Under the pieces are notes generated by a model. It was not told the origin of the DNA. It made no database searches and saw only the letters and a list, made by a program, of their open reading frames with translations. Source: Deltaproteobacteria bacterium (lineage in GTDB: Bacteria > Myxococcota > UBA727 > VGSZ01). From it: a stretch of 64,000 nt of DNA. The position numbers and the translations under genes are program-made. The stretch covers positions 95,116 to 159,115 of the forward strand of contig JACOUT010000012.1 in the NCBI GenBank assembly GCA_016177705.1. Reading direction: 5' to 3'. Below, one piece after another: positions 16,693-25,649 of this stretch. Position 1 is the stretch's first letter. Every line of letters starts with the position of its first letter.

Positions 16693-17475
16693 GTGAAGCT
16701 GATGGCGGCCGGCGTCTCGAATGTCGGCATGAAGCGGGCGCATAACGAGGACTCCTACCGGCTGGTGCCGGAGGAGAACCTGTTCGTCGTCGCCGACGGC
16801 ATGGGCGGCCACGCCTCGGGCGAGGTGGCGAGCGCCATCGCGGTCGACTCGGTCGAGGAGTTCTTCAAGCTCACCAGCGCCGACGAGGAGCAGACCTGGC
16901 CCTTCAAGGAGGAGCGCGGCCTCAAGTACGAGGAGAACCGCCTGGCCACCAGCATCAAGCTGGCGAACCGCCGCATCTACGAGACCGCGCAGGCCGACGT
17001 GCGCAAGCGCGGCATGGGCACCACCGTGGTCACCGCGCTGTTCACGCACAACGGCGCCTACATCGGCCACTGCGGCGACTCGCGCTGCTACCGCTTCCGC
17101 CAGGGCAAGCTCGAGCTGCTCACGGAAGACCACTCGCTGCTCAACGACTACCTGAAGAACCACAAGCTCACGCAAGAAGAGATCGACAACTTCCCGCACA
17201 AGAACGTCATCGTGCGCGCGCTCGGCATGAAGGACACGGTGCAGGTCGACATCTCGCGGCTCGAGCCGCAGCCGCACGACATCTACCTGCTGTGCTCCGA
17301 CGGGCTCTCCGGCATGGTGCACGAGCCCGAGATGACCGAGCGCATCGGCACCTTCGCGGTCGACGCCTCCAAGGCCAACGACATCGAGGGGCTGTGCCAC
17401 GTGTTGATCGACGCCGCCAACAAGAACGGCGGCACCGACAACGTCACGGTGGTAGCGATCAGGGTCTTGCCGTAA
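16693..17475 (+). CDS. PP2C-family Ser/Thr protein phosphatase
   Basis: 260 residues from a GTG with GAGGG six bases upstream (an ATG lies three codons later). All PP2C metal-binding motifs are present: RAHNEDS, VVADGMGGHASGE, GMGTTVV, GHCGDSRCY, LLCSDGLSGMV and GGTDNVTVV. The enzyme dephosphorylates Ser/Thr residues with Mn/Mg and would counter Hanks-type kinases such as the one at 31799-33448. The gene ends 17 bp inside the 3' end of the convergent CPBP gene. Confidence 0.93.
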   Translation: MKLMAAGVSNVGMKRAHNEDSYRLVPEENLFVVADGMGGHASGEVASAIAVDSVEEFFKLTSADEEQTWPFKEERGLKYEENRLATSIKLANRRIYETAQADVRKRGMGTTVVTALFTHNGAYIGHCGDSRCYRFRQGKLELLTEDHSLLNDYLKNHKLTQEEIDNFPHKNVIVRALGMKDTVQVDISRLEPQPHDIYLLCSDGLSGMVHEPEMTERIGTFAVDASKANDIEGLCHVLIDAANKNGGTDNVTVVAIRVLP

Positions 17476-18085
17476 GCGGCAACAGCACGAGCACGGTCGG
17501 CGTCCAGATCAGGTGCGCGACGAGCGGCGCGAACAGGCCGCGCGTGAACAGCGCGAGCGCGCCCCAGGCGACGCCGAGGCCGAAGGCGGCGATCACGAGC
17601 GCCACCGAGCCGGCGCCTGCCTGCGCCGCGGCGTAGATGGCGGCCGAGAGCAGCACTGCCGCCACGCTGCCGTGATCGGCCCGCAGCGCGCCGAGCAGCG
17701 CGCCCCGCCAGATCGACTCCTCGGCGACGGCGACGAAGGCGACCGTGGCCAGCACCACGTTCGGCGCGCCGAGCGCGCCCTGGTAGAGGCCGCGCACTTC
17801 GTCCGCGAGCGCGGGCACGAGCGCGCACGCCGCGGGGAACAGAGCATAGGTCGCGCCGACGAGCGCGCCGCCGGCCGCGAGCCCCCACAGGGCGGACGGC
17901 AGGGTTGGGCGCCAGAGCGAACGCAGCTCGGGCACGCGCAGGTGCAGCAGCACCACCACCACGGTGCCGACGACGGCGAGCGCGGGCGCGGCAGCACCAT
18001 GGCGCCAGGCGACGGTGAAGGTCGTCACCCAGGCGAGGCTGGCGAGCACGCAGGCCGTCACCACCGCGATCGGGCGATCGCTCAT
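17459..18085 (-). CDS. CPBP (CAAX protease/bacteriocin-processing) family intramembrane protein
   Basis: 208 residues with about six transmembrane helices and the EExxxR signature (EESIWRG, Glu122-Glu123-Arg127). The usual second-motif His is Gln155 (IYAAAQAG), while the last His is kept (His191 in AHLIWTP). CPBP proteins are membrane glutamic-type proteases; the substitution may mean reduced activity or a non-protease scaffold. Its ATG overlaps the stop of the NAD(P)-binding gene upstream (18082-18085), so the two are coupled. Confidence 0.75.
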   Translation of the reverse strand: MSDRPIAVVTACVLASLAWVTTFTVAWRHGAAAPALAVVGTVVVVLLHLRVPELRSLWRPTLPSALWGLAAGGALVGATYALFPAACALVPALADEVRGLYQGALGAPNVVLATVAFVAVAEESIWRGALLGALRADHGSVAAVLLSAAIYAAAQAGAGSVALVIAAFGLGVAWGALALFTRGLFAPLVAHLIWTPTVLVLLPLTARP

Positions 18086-19017
18086 TCGCTCCTCCGCGCG
18101 GGCAGGAGCACGCGCAGCGCCGCCTCGTAGAGCGAGGGCGCCAGCGCCACGCGATCGTGGTGGAGCGCGAGCGACGCGGCCTCGTCGAACGAGGTGCGCC
18201 GCACCTTTGGCAGGTGCGCGAACACGCCCGGCTGCGGCGCCACGAGGTCGAGGCCGAGGCCGCCGGCGAGCGCGCGCGCCACCTCGGCGTCGGCGCGCGT
18301 GAACAGCGGCGCCAGCCGACCCGCCAGGCTTTTGGGGAACGCCGGCACCGGCACGAAGCGCAGGCGCCGCCCGAGCAGCACCGCCGTGCGCTCGAGGATC
18401 TCGCGCGCGCTCAACAGCTCGGGGCCGATGAGCGCGTGCACGCCCGGCGACAACGACGGCCCCGCCGCCAGCGCGGCGACGACGTCGGCGAGCGCCACCG
18501 GCTGTTGCCGGGCGGCGAGCCACGGTGGCGCCGGCAAGAGCGCCGAGCGCGCCGCCAGGTCGCGCGCCAGGCGCCAGCTCTCGCCGCCGACGCCGATGAT
18601 CACCGGCGCCTGCAGCTCGACCACGTCGATGCCGGCGGACGCGAGCGCGCGCCCGGTGGCGAGCCGGCTGTGCAGGTGCGCCGAGCTGCCGCCGGCGGGC
18701 ACGAGGCCGCCGAGGTAGACGATGCGGCCCACGCCCGCGACGCGCGCCGCCGCGGCGAAGCGCGCGGCCGCCGCAGACTCCCAGGTGGCGTAGTCGGGCC
18801 GGCGCAGGCCGTGCACCAGGAACCAGGCGACCTCGACGCCCGTGAGCGCGGCGCGCACGCTCGCGTCGTCGTCGAGGTCGCAGCGCACCAGCGCGCCGTC
18901 CACGCCCGGCGCGCTCGGGCGACGCCCACCGACCACGACGTCATGGCCGGCGCGCGCGAGGGCCGGCGCGAGCGCGCGCCCGACGAACCCGGTACCCCCG
19001 ATGATGAGCGCGCGCAT
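18082..19017 (-). CDS. NAD(P)-binding SDR/NmrA-like protein
   Basis: 311 residues beginning MRALIIGGTGFVGRALAPAL, the GxxGxxG Rossmann dinucleotide motif of atypical (extended) short-chain dehydrogenases. A second strand (VVVGGRRPSAPG) has the RR that often selects NADP. GRIVYLGGLVPAG marks the active-site strand, but the YxxxK pair is not obvious, as in NmrA-like redox sensors and ubiquinone-biosynthesis accessory proteins. First gene of a coupled pair with the CPBP protein. Substrate unknown. Confidence 0.8.
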   Translation of the reverse strand: MRALIIGGTGFVGRALAPALARAGHDVVVGGRRPSAPGVDGALVRCDLDDDASVRAALTGVEVAWFLVHGLRRPDYATWESAAAARFAAAARVAGVGRIVYLGGLVPAGGSSAHLHSRLATGRALASAGIDVVELQAPVIIGVGGESWRLARDLAARSALLPAPPWLAARQQPVALADVVAALAAGPSLSPGVHALIGPELLSAREILERTAVLLGRRLRFVPVPAFPKSLAGRLAPLFTRADAEVARALAGGLGLDLVAPQPGVFAHLPKVRRTSFDEAASLALHHDRVALAPSLYEAALRVLLPARRSE

Positions 19018-19130
19018 GACGGTCTGCTAGGAGCCCGTCCCCATGATGGGAATGGCCTTGTCGGCGCTCGGCCAGCGCGCCTTCGGTCGGCGGATCTTTC
19101 GGGCCGCGGGCCGCGGCAGTATCCGCGGTC

Positions 19131-20102
19131 ATGGGCCGCCGCTTGTTCCTCCGTGGGCTGCTCGCGCTCCTCGCCGGTGCCGGGCTGGTCGCGCTCGGCC
19201 CCTACGCCTGGAGCCGCGCGCGCGTCGGCAGGGCGCAACTGGTGGTGCACCGGCTGGGGCAGCCCCGCGCGCCGCGCGCGCCCGGGCAACTGCGCGTCGC
19301 CACCTGGAACATCGCGCATCTGCGCGGCCTGCCGGAGGACAACTGGGCGCCGACGGCGGCGGAGCGCGATCGGCGCGCCACCGACATCGCGGCCGTGCTG
19401 CGCGAGCTCGACGCCGACGTGGTGGTGCTCACCGAGGTCGACTTCGACGCGAGCTGGAGCGGCCGCGTCGATCAGGCGCGCGTCATCGCCGAGCGAGCGG
19501 GCTACCCCATCGTCGTCGAGCAGCGCGATCTCGATTTCTGTCTTGGCTGGGTGTGCTGGCGCTTCGGCAACGCGGTGCTCTCCCGCGTCGAGCTCAAGGA
19601 CGCCTCGGTCATCGATCTGCCGGGGTTCAGCGAGCTCGAGGAGGCGGTCGCCGGCAAGAAGCGCGGCGCGCTGGTCACGCTCGAGCTGCCCGACGGCGCC
19701 GTGCGCCTCGCGGGCGTCCACCTGTGCCACCGGAGCGAGGAGGTGCGCACCGCCAGCGCGAGCCAGCTCGACCTGCTCGCGGCGCAGGGACCACCGCTCA
19801 TCGTCGTCGGCGATCTCAACGCGGCGCCGACCGGCTTCCCCCACGCCGAGCGCACGCGCGACGGCTTCTCGGCGTTCCGCATCTTCGACGGCAACGGGCG
19901 CTTCTCGCGCGCGCCTGCCGGCGGCTCACCGGCTGCAGCCGATCTCACCTGGCCCGCGGCCGCGCCGGATCGCGTGCTCGACTGGATCTTGGTCCCGACC
20001 GGCTGGCACCACGTCGGCTACCGCGCGGTGCCGAGCCTGCTGTCGGATCACCTGCCGCTGGTGAGCGACGTGGTGCGGACGAGCGACGCTCCCGCCCCGT
20101 GA
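19131..20102 (+). CDS. Exported endonuclease/exonuclease/phosphatase (EEP) family protein
   Basis: 323 residues. The N-terminus (MGRRLFLRGLLALLAGAG) has a twin-arginine-like RRxFLR motif and a hydrophobic core, which suggests Tat export. The EEP fold motifs are in order: ATWNIAHLRG, VVVLTEVDFD, GNAVLSR, GVHLCHRS, IVVGDLNAAP and LLSDHLPLV. The superfamily cleaves phosphodiester or phosphomonoester bonds (DNases, sphingomyelinases, inositol phosphatases); the substrate is open. Export argues against a DNA-repair role. Confidence 0.85.
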   Translation: MGRRLFLRGLLALLAGAGLVALGPYAWSRARVGRAQLVVHRLGQPRAPRAPGQLRVATWNIAHLRGLPEDNWAPTAAERDRRATDIAAVLRELDADVVVLTEVDFDASWSGRVDQARVIAERAGYPIVVEQRDLDFCLGWVCWRFGNAVLSRVELKDASVIDLPGFSELEEAVAGKKRGALVTLELPDGAVRLAGVHLCHRSEEVRTASASQLDLLAAQGPPLIVVGDLNAAPTGFPHAERTRDGFSAFRIFDGNGRFSRAPAGGSPAAADLTWPAAAPDRVLDWILVPTGWHHVGYRAVPSLLSDHLPLVSDVVRTSDAPAP

Positions 20103-20145
20103 AGCGTGGTTTGCGCGGTCGGGCGAGCGCGACTATTGCGCCTCC

Positions 20146-20691
20146 ATGGCGCTGCAAGCCACGCCCTACCGCTTCCACGTGCAGCTCGCGCACGTCGACC
20201 GCGGCGTCTACCAAGAGCTCGACGTCAAGCTGGCTCGCCACCCGTCGGAGACCGAGCGCTTCTTGCTGTTGCGCCTGCTCGCCTACTGCTTGCTGTTCGA
20301 GGAGGGGATCGCGTTCTCGAAGGGCGGGCTGTCCTCACCCGACGAGCCGCCGCTGTCGGTGCGCACGCTCGACGGCATGCTGACGACGTGGGTGGAGATC
20401 GGCCAGCCGAGCGCCGAGCGGCTGCACAAGGCCGCCAAGGCAGCGCCGCGCGTGGTGCTGTTCACCCATGCCGACGCGCGCCTGCTGCTCGAGAGCTTTG
20501 CCAAGGAGAAGATCCACAAGCGCGAGCTGATCGAGGCCTGGCGCCTCGAGCCCGCCTTCCTCGACGAGGTCGCCAAACACGTCGGCGATCGCGGCGCGCG
20601 CCTGGAGCTGACCGTCACCGAGGGCCAGCTCTTCGTCGGCATCGAGGGCGAGACCGTCACGGGCGCGCTCGAGCGCCTGTCGCTGGCCTGA
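20146..20691 (+). CDS. yaeQ: YaeQ family protein
   Basis: 181 residues, matching the family length. Recognised by MALQATPYRFHVQLAHVDRG, the HPSETERFLLLRLLAYCL helix and GLSSPDEPPL, close to the consensus of YaeQ, a PD-(D/E)XK-fold protein. E. coli YaeQ was found as a suppressor affecting transcription elongation/haemolysin expression; biochemical function remains unsettled. It lies 43 bp after the EEP gene. Confidence 0.85.
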   Translation: MALQATPYRFHVQLAHVDRGVYQELDVKLARHPSETERFLLLRLLAYCLLFEEGIAFSKGGLSSPDEPPLSVRTLDGMLTTWVEIGQPSAERLHKAAKAAPRVVLFTHADARLLLESFAKEKIHKRELIEAWRLEPAFLDEVAKHVGDRGARLELTVTEGQLFVGIEGETVTGALERLSLA

Positions 20692-20694
20692 CGG

Positions 20695-21624
20695 TCAGAA
20701 ACGGCCCGGCAGCACCGGCACGCCGTCGGGGCGCGCGCCGCCTTCGAACGAGCAGCCGAGCAGGAAGCACGCCGTCTCGGGCAGCGCCGCGCGCACCTCG
20801 GTGGTGTCGCGGATCCCCTCGGTGAAGAAGAAGCCGATCTCGCCCTCGTGGTCGAAGCGCCGCAGCACCTCGGCCTTGAAGTGCGCGGTCTTCACCGACA
20901 CGTCGGCCTTGAGCACGAGCTGCGCGTCCTCGACATCGACGCCCGCGGCCCGCAACTGCTCGAGCGACGCATCGCGGAAGCCGATCACCTCGCCGCTCGC
21001 CGTCACGTGCCGCTCGACCCTGCCCGACAGGAACACCACCTCGGCGCCGCGTGCCAGCGCCTCGGCCACCAGGTTGAGCGGCGGGTCCATGGGGCGATCG
21101 AACACCAGGTTCTCGGGCCGCCAGAAGGCCTCGTCCCAGTAGGCGCCAAAGGCCGTGACGACGTCGGCGGGCAGGCCGAGGCCGGTCGCCGTGTCGCGCC
21201 CGTTCTTGGCGATGGCGCCGACGAGCTGCTCGTCCGACAGCGAGGAGAACCAGCCGCTGCCCTGCTCGCGATCCCACGCGCGCGCGCACGCGAGCGTGCG
21301 CCAGCGCGTGTCGAACAGCGTGTTGTCGAGATCGAAGACGCAGCGGACCTTGACGCCCTGCGCGCTCAGCCGCTCGATCTGATCGAAGCGCTGCTGCAGC
21401 GCGTGCATGCCCGGATCGGACGTGGTCTTCGACGCCACGTAGGCGGACCACGCCGGCACACCGCCCTTGGCTGGCCCCTTCTTGCCGAACTCGGCGTGCG
21501 ACGGCAGCGGCGGCTCCTTCGGGAGCTCCCGAACCTGCCCGGCCGTGGCGGAGCCGACGCTGCGCTTGGCGCGCTCGACGTGCCCCTTCGGCCGCACGCC
21601 CGTCGGGTCGCTCCGGATCTTCAC
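20695..21624 (-). CDS. HAD-superfamily hydrolase-like protein
   Basis: Motif I is VFDLDNTLFDTRWR, motif II FLSGRVERH, and a Lys (ADVSVKTAHFKAEVL) fits motif III; motif IV (FFFTEGIRDTTE) is degenerate, with Glu where Asp is usual. The cap has long insertions. HAD enzymes are mostly phosphatases using an aspartyl-phosphate intermediate. Start uncertain: GTG at 21624 gives a plausible charged N-terminus; an ATG at 21408 gives a shorter protein beginning MHALQQRFDQIERLS. It diverges from the DedA gene with a 46-bp gap. Confidence 0.7.
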   Translation of the reverse strand: MKIRSDPTGVRPKGHVERAKRSVGSATAGQVRELPKEPPLPSHAEFGKKGPAKGGVPAWSAYVASKTTSDPGMHALQQRFDQIERLSAQGVKVRCVFDLDNTLFDTRWRTLACARAWDREQGSGWFSSLSDEQLVGAIAKNGRDTATGLGLPADVVTAFGAYWDEAFWRPENLVFDRPMDPPLNLVAEALARGAEVVFLSGRVERHVTASGEVIGFRDASLEQLRAAGVDVEDAQLVLKADVSVKTAHFKAEVLRRFDHEGEIGFFFTEGIRDTTEVRAALPETACFLLGCSFEGGARPDGVPVLPGRF

Positions 21625-21670
21625 CTCGTGGAGGTTGCCACACCGAGGCGCGGCGGGAATACCAGCAGTC

Positions 21671-22297
21671 GTGGATCTGCACGCCACTGCCGCCGAGGTG
21701 CTCGCCTGGCTCAAGGAGCAGCCGCCGTGGCTGTCGGCCGGCGCGCTCGGCGTGGCAGCGGTGCTCGAATACGTCATCCCGCCGGTGCCGGGGGACGCCG
21801 TCTCGATCGCGGGCGGCGTGCTGGTGGCGCAGGGCGTGATCGGCGTGCCGGCCGCGTTGCTCGCCACCACCGTCGGCTCCGTCATCGGCTCGGTGGTGAT
21901 GTACTACGTCGGCCTCGCCGCCGGTCGGCACCCGCGTCTGCGACGCTTGCTGGCGCGCTTCTTCACCGAGGAGCGCATCGAGCGCGTCGCCGCCGGCTAT
22001 CGCAAGTGGGGGCGCCTGATCATCGTCGCCAACCGCTTTCTGCCGGGCATCCGCACCTCGTTCATCCTGGCGGCCGGGCTGTTTCGCGTGCCGCTCACCG
22101 ACGTCGTGGTGTTCGGCGCCATCTCGGCGCTGGCGTGGAACACGCTCTTGATCGGGCTCGGCTGGCTGGTCGGCGCCAACCTCGAGCGGCTCGAGCACCT
22201 GCTCGCCGAGTACGCGCTGGTCGCTTGGGTCGCGCTCGCCGTCGTCGTGACCGCCTTGGTGGTGCGCGCGCTCTGGCGTAGAAAGCGCTCATGTTGA
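21671..22297 (+). CDS. DedA family (SNARE-associated) membrane protein
   Basis: 208 residues from a GTG, with the DedA signature elements: EYVIPPVPGDAVSIAGG, the GSVIGSVVMYYVGLAAGR helix pair, then NRFLPGIRTSFILAAGLFRVP and the final transmembrane helix with a basic end (WRRKRSC). DedA proteins are inner-membrane transporters or flippases linked to undecaprenyl phosphate or phosphatidylethanolamine recycling and proton-motive force. Its end overlaps the next gene's start by 7 bp. Confidence 0.88.
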   Translation: MDLHATAAEVLAWLKEQPPWLSAGALGVAAVLEYVIPPVPGDAVSIAGGVLVAQGVIGVPAALLATTVGSVIGSVVMYYVGLAAGRHPRLRRLLARFFTEERIERVAAGYRKWGRLIIVANRFLPGIRTSFILAAGLFRVPLTDVVVFGAISALAWNTLLIGLGWLVGANLERLEHLLAEYALVAWVALAVVVTALVVRALWRRKRSC

Positions 22298-23250
22298 CCC
22301 TCGCGCTCCTGCTCGCGACCGCGCCCCTGCCGGCCGGCACCGTGGTGTTCGGCCTCTCGAGCGTCGACGGCACCACCACCGAGCTGACCGCGCTCGCGCC
22401 CTCGGGCGAGCGCGAGCTGCTCGCCGTCGTCGAGCACGCGCGCGGGCGCTTGCCCAAGGGCCTGCTGCTTGCCGATCGGCTGGTGCTCGTCACCGCGGTG
22501 GCCGACGACGCGCGCGGCGTGCTCGAGGAGGTGCGGCTTCACGACGGCGCGCGGCACCTTTTGGGCGGGGGCGTGCTCGCCGACCACGCGCTCGCCGCCG
22601 TACCGCCGTCGGTCGACCGCGCCGGCGCGGTCCTGTTCGTGCGCCAGCCCGCCCCCGAGCGCTTCGAGGTGGTGCGCGCGGCCGACGGTGCCGTGCTCGC
22701 CCGCGCCGACGCCGCGTGGCTGCAGCCCGCGCGGGGGAGGCCCGGCGCGTTCTTGCTCGTCGAGCGCGGGGGCGGCGCGCGGCTGGTGGAGCTGTCGACG
22801 GCCGGGCTGCACACCGTGGAGGCGCTCGGCAAGGGGACGCTGCGCTCACCCGCCGTCATGGGCAAGCTGCTGGTCGTCGAGCTCGCCATGGCCAAGGGTC
22901 GCGCGCGCGTGCTCGAGCTGCCGAGCCGCCGCGTGCTGCGCGAGGGGCTGGCCGGCATGGATCCGCTGCTGCTCGACGACGCCACCGTAGCCTTCGGCGC
23001 CGGCACCAAGGCGGCCGCCGTGATCGTCGACGACGGGCGCGCGCCGCGCACGCTGAGCGCGCCGCAGGCCGGCGTCGCGCACCCGCTGGCGGGCGCGATG
23101 GTCGGGGGCCGCGCCCACGTTGTCGCCTGGCTCGATCGGGGCTCCGCGCTGCCGGGTGAGCTGTGGCGCTTCTCGGATGACGGCGCCGTGCGCCTGCTCG
23201 AGCCCGCCGTGGGCGTGGCGGTCGAGGTCTACGGCGTGGTGGCGCCATGA
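22291..23250 (+). CDS. Exported beta-propeller-like protein of unknown function
   Basis: 319 residues with a short signal peptide (MLTLALLLATAPLPAG) and repeated beta-strand segments rich in Val, Leu and Gly, such as RVLELPSRRVLREGL and AAVIVDDGRAPRTL, suggestive of a propeller. No catalytic motif. It is translationally coupled to DedA upstream (7-bp overlap) and to the lytic transglycosylase downstream (ATGA at 23247-23250), which places it with envelope functions. Confidence 0.65.
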   Translation: MLTLALLLATAPLPAGTVVFGLSSVDGTTTELTALAPSGERELLAVVEHARGRLPKGLLLADRLVLVTAVADDARGVLEEVRLHDGARHLLGGGVLADHALAAVPPSVDRAGAVLFVRQPAPERFEVVRAADGAVLARADAAWLQPARGRPGAFLLVERGGGARLVELSTAGLHTVEALGKGTLRSPAVMGKLLVVELAMAKGRARVLELPSRRVLREGLAGMDPLLLDDATVAFGAGTKAAAVIVDDGRAPRTLSAPQAGVAHPLAGAMVGGRAHVVAWLDRGSALPGELWRFSDDGAVRLLEPAVGVAVEVYGVVAP

Positions 23251-24740
23251 GCATGCTCGTCGTTACCTTGGCCGTGCAGATCGCCGCGCAGTGCTCGGGC
23301 GCCGCCTGTCCCGACCCGTGCACCGCGTGCGCCTTCCCACCCGTCAGCGGCGCCAACCAAGCGCTGCCCGAGTTGCGCGCCATGTTCACGGCCATCGCCG
23401 AGCGCGATCTGGCGGCCGACCTGCCCACCGTCAGCGACGTCGAGGTGGGCGCGGCGCGCGCGCGCGAGCCCGCGCCCTTCCCGTGCCGGCTCATGCCGGC
23501 CATCGGCGCCACCGAGTCGTCGATCCTGCAGTTCTGCGAGGCGAGCGGCCTGACCGTCATCTCGTTTGACTGCGGCTTCGGCATCATGCAGGTGACGAGC
23601 GGCGCCGCCAGCTATCCGGGCCTCGAGGCGCGCGCCGACATCAACGTCGCCGCCGGTGCCAACATCCTGGCGGCGAAGTGGAACGGCAACGAGAGCTACG
23701 GCGGGCAGTTCGGTGACAGCGACCCCGCCGTCGTCGAGGGCTGGTACTTCGCGGTCTGGGCCTACAACGGCTTCGTCTACGGCAACAACCCGAACAACCC
23801 GAGCTTCCCGGCGTCGCGCCCGCCCTATCACGGCGCCGGCGGTCTCTCGCGCGGCAGCTATCCGTACCAAGAGCTGGTTTGGGGTTACTTGCGAAACCCG
23901 CTCGACAAGGACGGCGAGCTGGTGGTCGAGCCGCTCGAGGTCAGCTACCCGGACCCGAGCACCATCCCCGATCAGAGCGGCCTGTTCTCCGTCGACGTGC
24001 CGCTGCCCGAGCCCACCCACACCGACCCCTGCCAGGAGGCGTGCCCACCGTCGGGGTGTCCGCCCGACGAGCTACGCACCTTGATCCTCGACGACCTCGA
24101 CGCGACCTTCACGCTCGAGGGCACGACCGAGGAGCACGCCACCGGCGGCTACGCCGACCACTTCCGCTCGGCCGCGATCGCGCCCGCGGGTGCGCCGACG
24201 GTGCGCGCGCAGTTCAGTGGCACGGCGCCCTGGAGCGGCGCCTTCGATGTCGCGGCCTTCGTGCCGCTCGATCCGGCCACCTGCACCGACGTGCGCATCA
24301 GCGTCGACGCGTGCGGCGCACCAGCGACGTTCTCCGCCGACCAAAACGTGCCGGGCGGCATGTTCGCGCCGCTCGGCCAGGTGGTGCTGCGCCAGGGCGA
24401 TGCGGTCACCGTCGAGGTCACCAACGACACCAGCGACAGCGACACCAGCCACCGCGTCGGCATCGACGCGTTCCGATTCAGCTGGCGCGGCGAGGCCGAC
24501 CTGACGAGCTGCGATGAGCCCGGCGAGGGCGAAGGCGAGGGCGAGGGCGAAGGTGAGGGCGAGGAGCCCGCGGAGGGCGAAGGCGAAGAGCCCGCCGAGG
24601 GCGAGGGCGAGGGCGAAGAACCGCTGCGCGTGCCGCTCGGCGGCGGCTGCGGCTGCGGCGCAGGCGCTGCGGGCGACGCCGTGGTGCTCGGCTCGCTGGC
24701 GCTGTTGCTCGCGCTGCCGACGCGGCGGCGCGCTCGCTAG
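23247..24740 (+). CDS. Surface-anchored lytic transglycosylase-like protein
   Basis: 497 residues. A short signal peptide leads to a Cys-rich start, then a lysozyme-like/SLT domain: catalytic Glu90 in IGATESSILQF, GFGIMQVTSG at ~111-119, and the WNGNESYG and WAYNG elements. A second beta-rich domain (~270-410) ending in HRVGIDAFRFSW resembles golvesin C-terminal-like/Xly carbohydrate-binding modules. Then come Gly-Glu/Pro-Ala-Glu repeats (24520-24620), a Gly/Cys patch (GGGCGCGAG), a hydrophobic helix and RRRAR, a MYXO-CTERM-like tag. The predicted job is cleavage of peptidoglycan from the cell surface, for remodelling or for attack on other bacteria. Confidence 0.82.
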   Translation: MSMLVVTLAVQIAAQCSGAACPDPCTACAFPPVSGANQALPELRAMFTAIAERDLAADLPTVSDVEVGAARAREPAPFPCRLMPAIGATESSILQFCEASGLTVISFDCGFGIMQVTSGAASYPGLEARADINVAAGANILAAKWNGNESYGGQFGDSDPAVVEGWYFAVWAYNGFVYGNNPNNPSFPASRPPYHGAGGLSRGSYPYQELVWGYLRNPLDKDGELVVEPLEVSYPDPSTIPDQSGLFSVDVPLPEPTHTDPCQEACPPSGCPPDELRTLILDDLDATFTLEGTTEEHATGGYADHFRSAAIAPAGAPTVRAQFSGTAPWSGAFDVAAFVPLDPATCTDVRISVDACGAPATFSADQNVPGGMFAPLGQVVLRQGDAVTVEVTNDTSDSDTSHRVGIDAFRFSWRGEADLTSCDEPGEGEGEGEGEGEGEEPAEGEGEEPAEGEGEGEEPLRVPLGGGCGCGAGAAGDAVVLGSLALLLALPTRRRAR

Positions 24741-24750
24741 CACCGTTGCC

Positions 24751-25551
24751 TCAGGCCGCGAGGCGCGGTCGCTCGGGTGCGGGCGCGACGTCGACGGCGC
24801 CGGGCTTGGGGAGGACCAGCGCGCGCTCGATGCTCCACAGGTGCAGCGCGTCGCCGAGCAGGCACACGGCCCAGCCGAGGTCGATCTCGGATGCCTTGAA
24901 GGAGAACTTCGCGGACGCCGGGTAGCGGTGGTGGTTGTTCTGGAAGCCCTCGCCGAGGATGAGCAGCGCCGCCCAGAAGTTGTTGCGCGAGTTGTCGTCG
25001 GTGTCGAAGTTGCGCGGGCCCGCGGCGTGGCCGAGCGCGTTGACGATGCCCCCCTGCAGCGGGTGGCTCAGCATGCCGACGACGTACGCGAAGCCGAGCA
25101 GCCAGGCGCCGGTCGTGACGCCGATGGCCACGCCGACGAGGCCGTGCAGCAGGTAGGGCAGGAACCACAGCCCCGCGGTGTTGAGCGGGTTGACCGGGAA
25201 GTCGAGGCCATGCGCGTGCTGCGTGTAGCGCGCCTTGCCGCGCGACAGCCCGACGATGGCGCGCTTGTAGCTCCTCAGTTGCTCGCGGAAGATGCCGAGC
25301 AGCCCGCAGTTGGTAGGCGAGTGCGGATCGTGCGGCGTGTCCGAGTGCTCATGGTGCAGCCGGTGCATCACCACCCACGCCTTGGGGTCGAGGCCGGTGA
25401 TCCAGTTGCCGCCCACGATGACGAGGCGGCGCACCAACGGGTGCAGGCGCACGGCGCCGTGCGCGAGCCCGCGGTGGTAGCCGATGGAGATGGTGACGAG
25501 GCTGAGCAGGTAGCCGGCGGCGAACACGAGGAAGCACAGCGCGAAATACAC
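24751..25551 (-). CDS. Acyl-CoA/acyl-lipid delta-9 fatty acid desaturase
   Basis: 266 residues from a GTG with GGAGG upstream. Three His boxes that bind the di-iron centre are present: HRGLAH (26-31), HRLHH (63-67) and NNHHRYP near residue 205, plus a conserved single His in VNALGH. Transmembrane helices flank them. The enzyme introduces a double bond into fatty acyl chains, adjusting membrane fluidity. It is monocistronic, and the 98 bp upstream has no gene. Confidence 0.9.
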   Translation of the reverse strand: MYFALCFLVFAAGYLLSLVTISIGYHRGLAHGAVRLHPLVRRLVIVGGNWITGLDPKAWVVMHRLHHEHSDTPHDPHSPTNCGLLGIFREQLRSYKRAIVGLSRGKARYTQHAHGLDFPVNPLNTAGLWFLPYLLHGLVGVAIGVTTGAWLLGFAYVVGMLSHPLQGGIVNALGHAAGPRNFDTDDNSRNNFWAALLILGEGFQNNHHRYPASAKFSFKASEIDLGWAVCLLGDALHLWSIERALVLPKPGAVDVAPAPERPRLAA

Positions 25552-25649
25552 AAGACCTCCGAAGCAGTCGGGAGAGCATCCGTTCGCTTCATAACGATTG
25601 CGTCACGGCTCCAACCACTCGCTGCAGGGCCTCGCGCGCGGCCGGCAGT

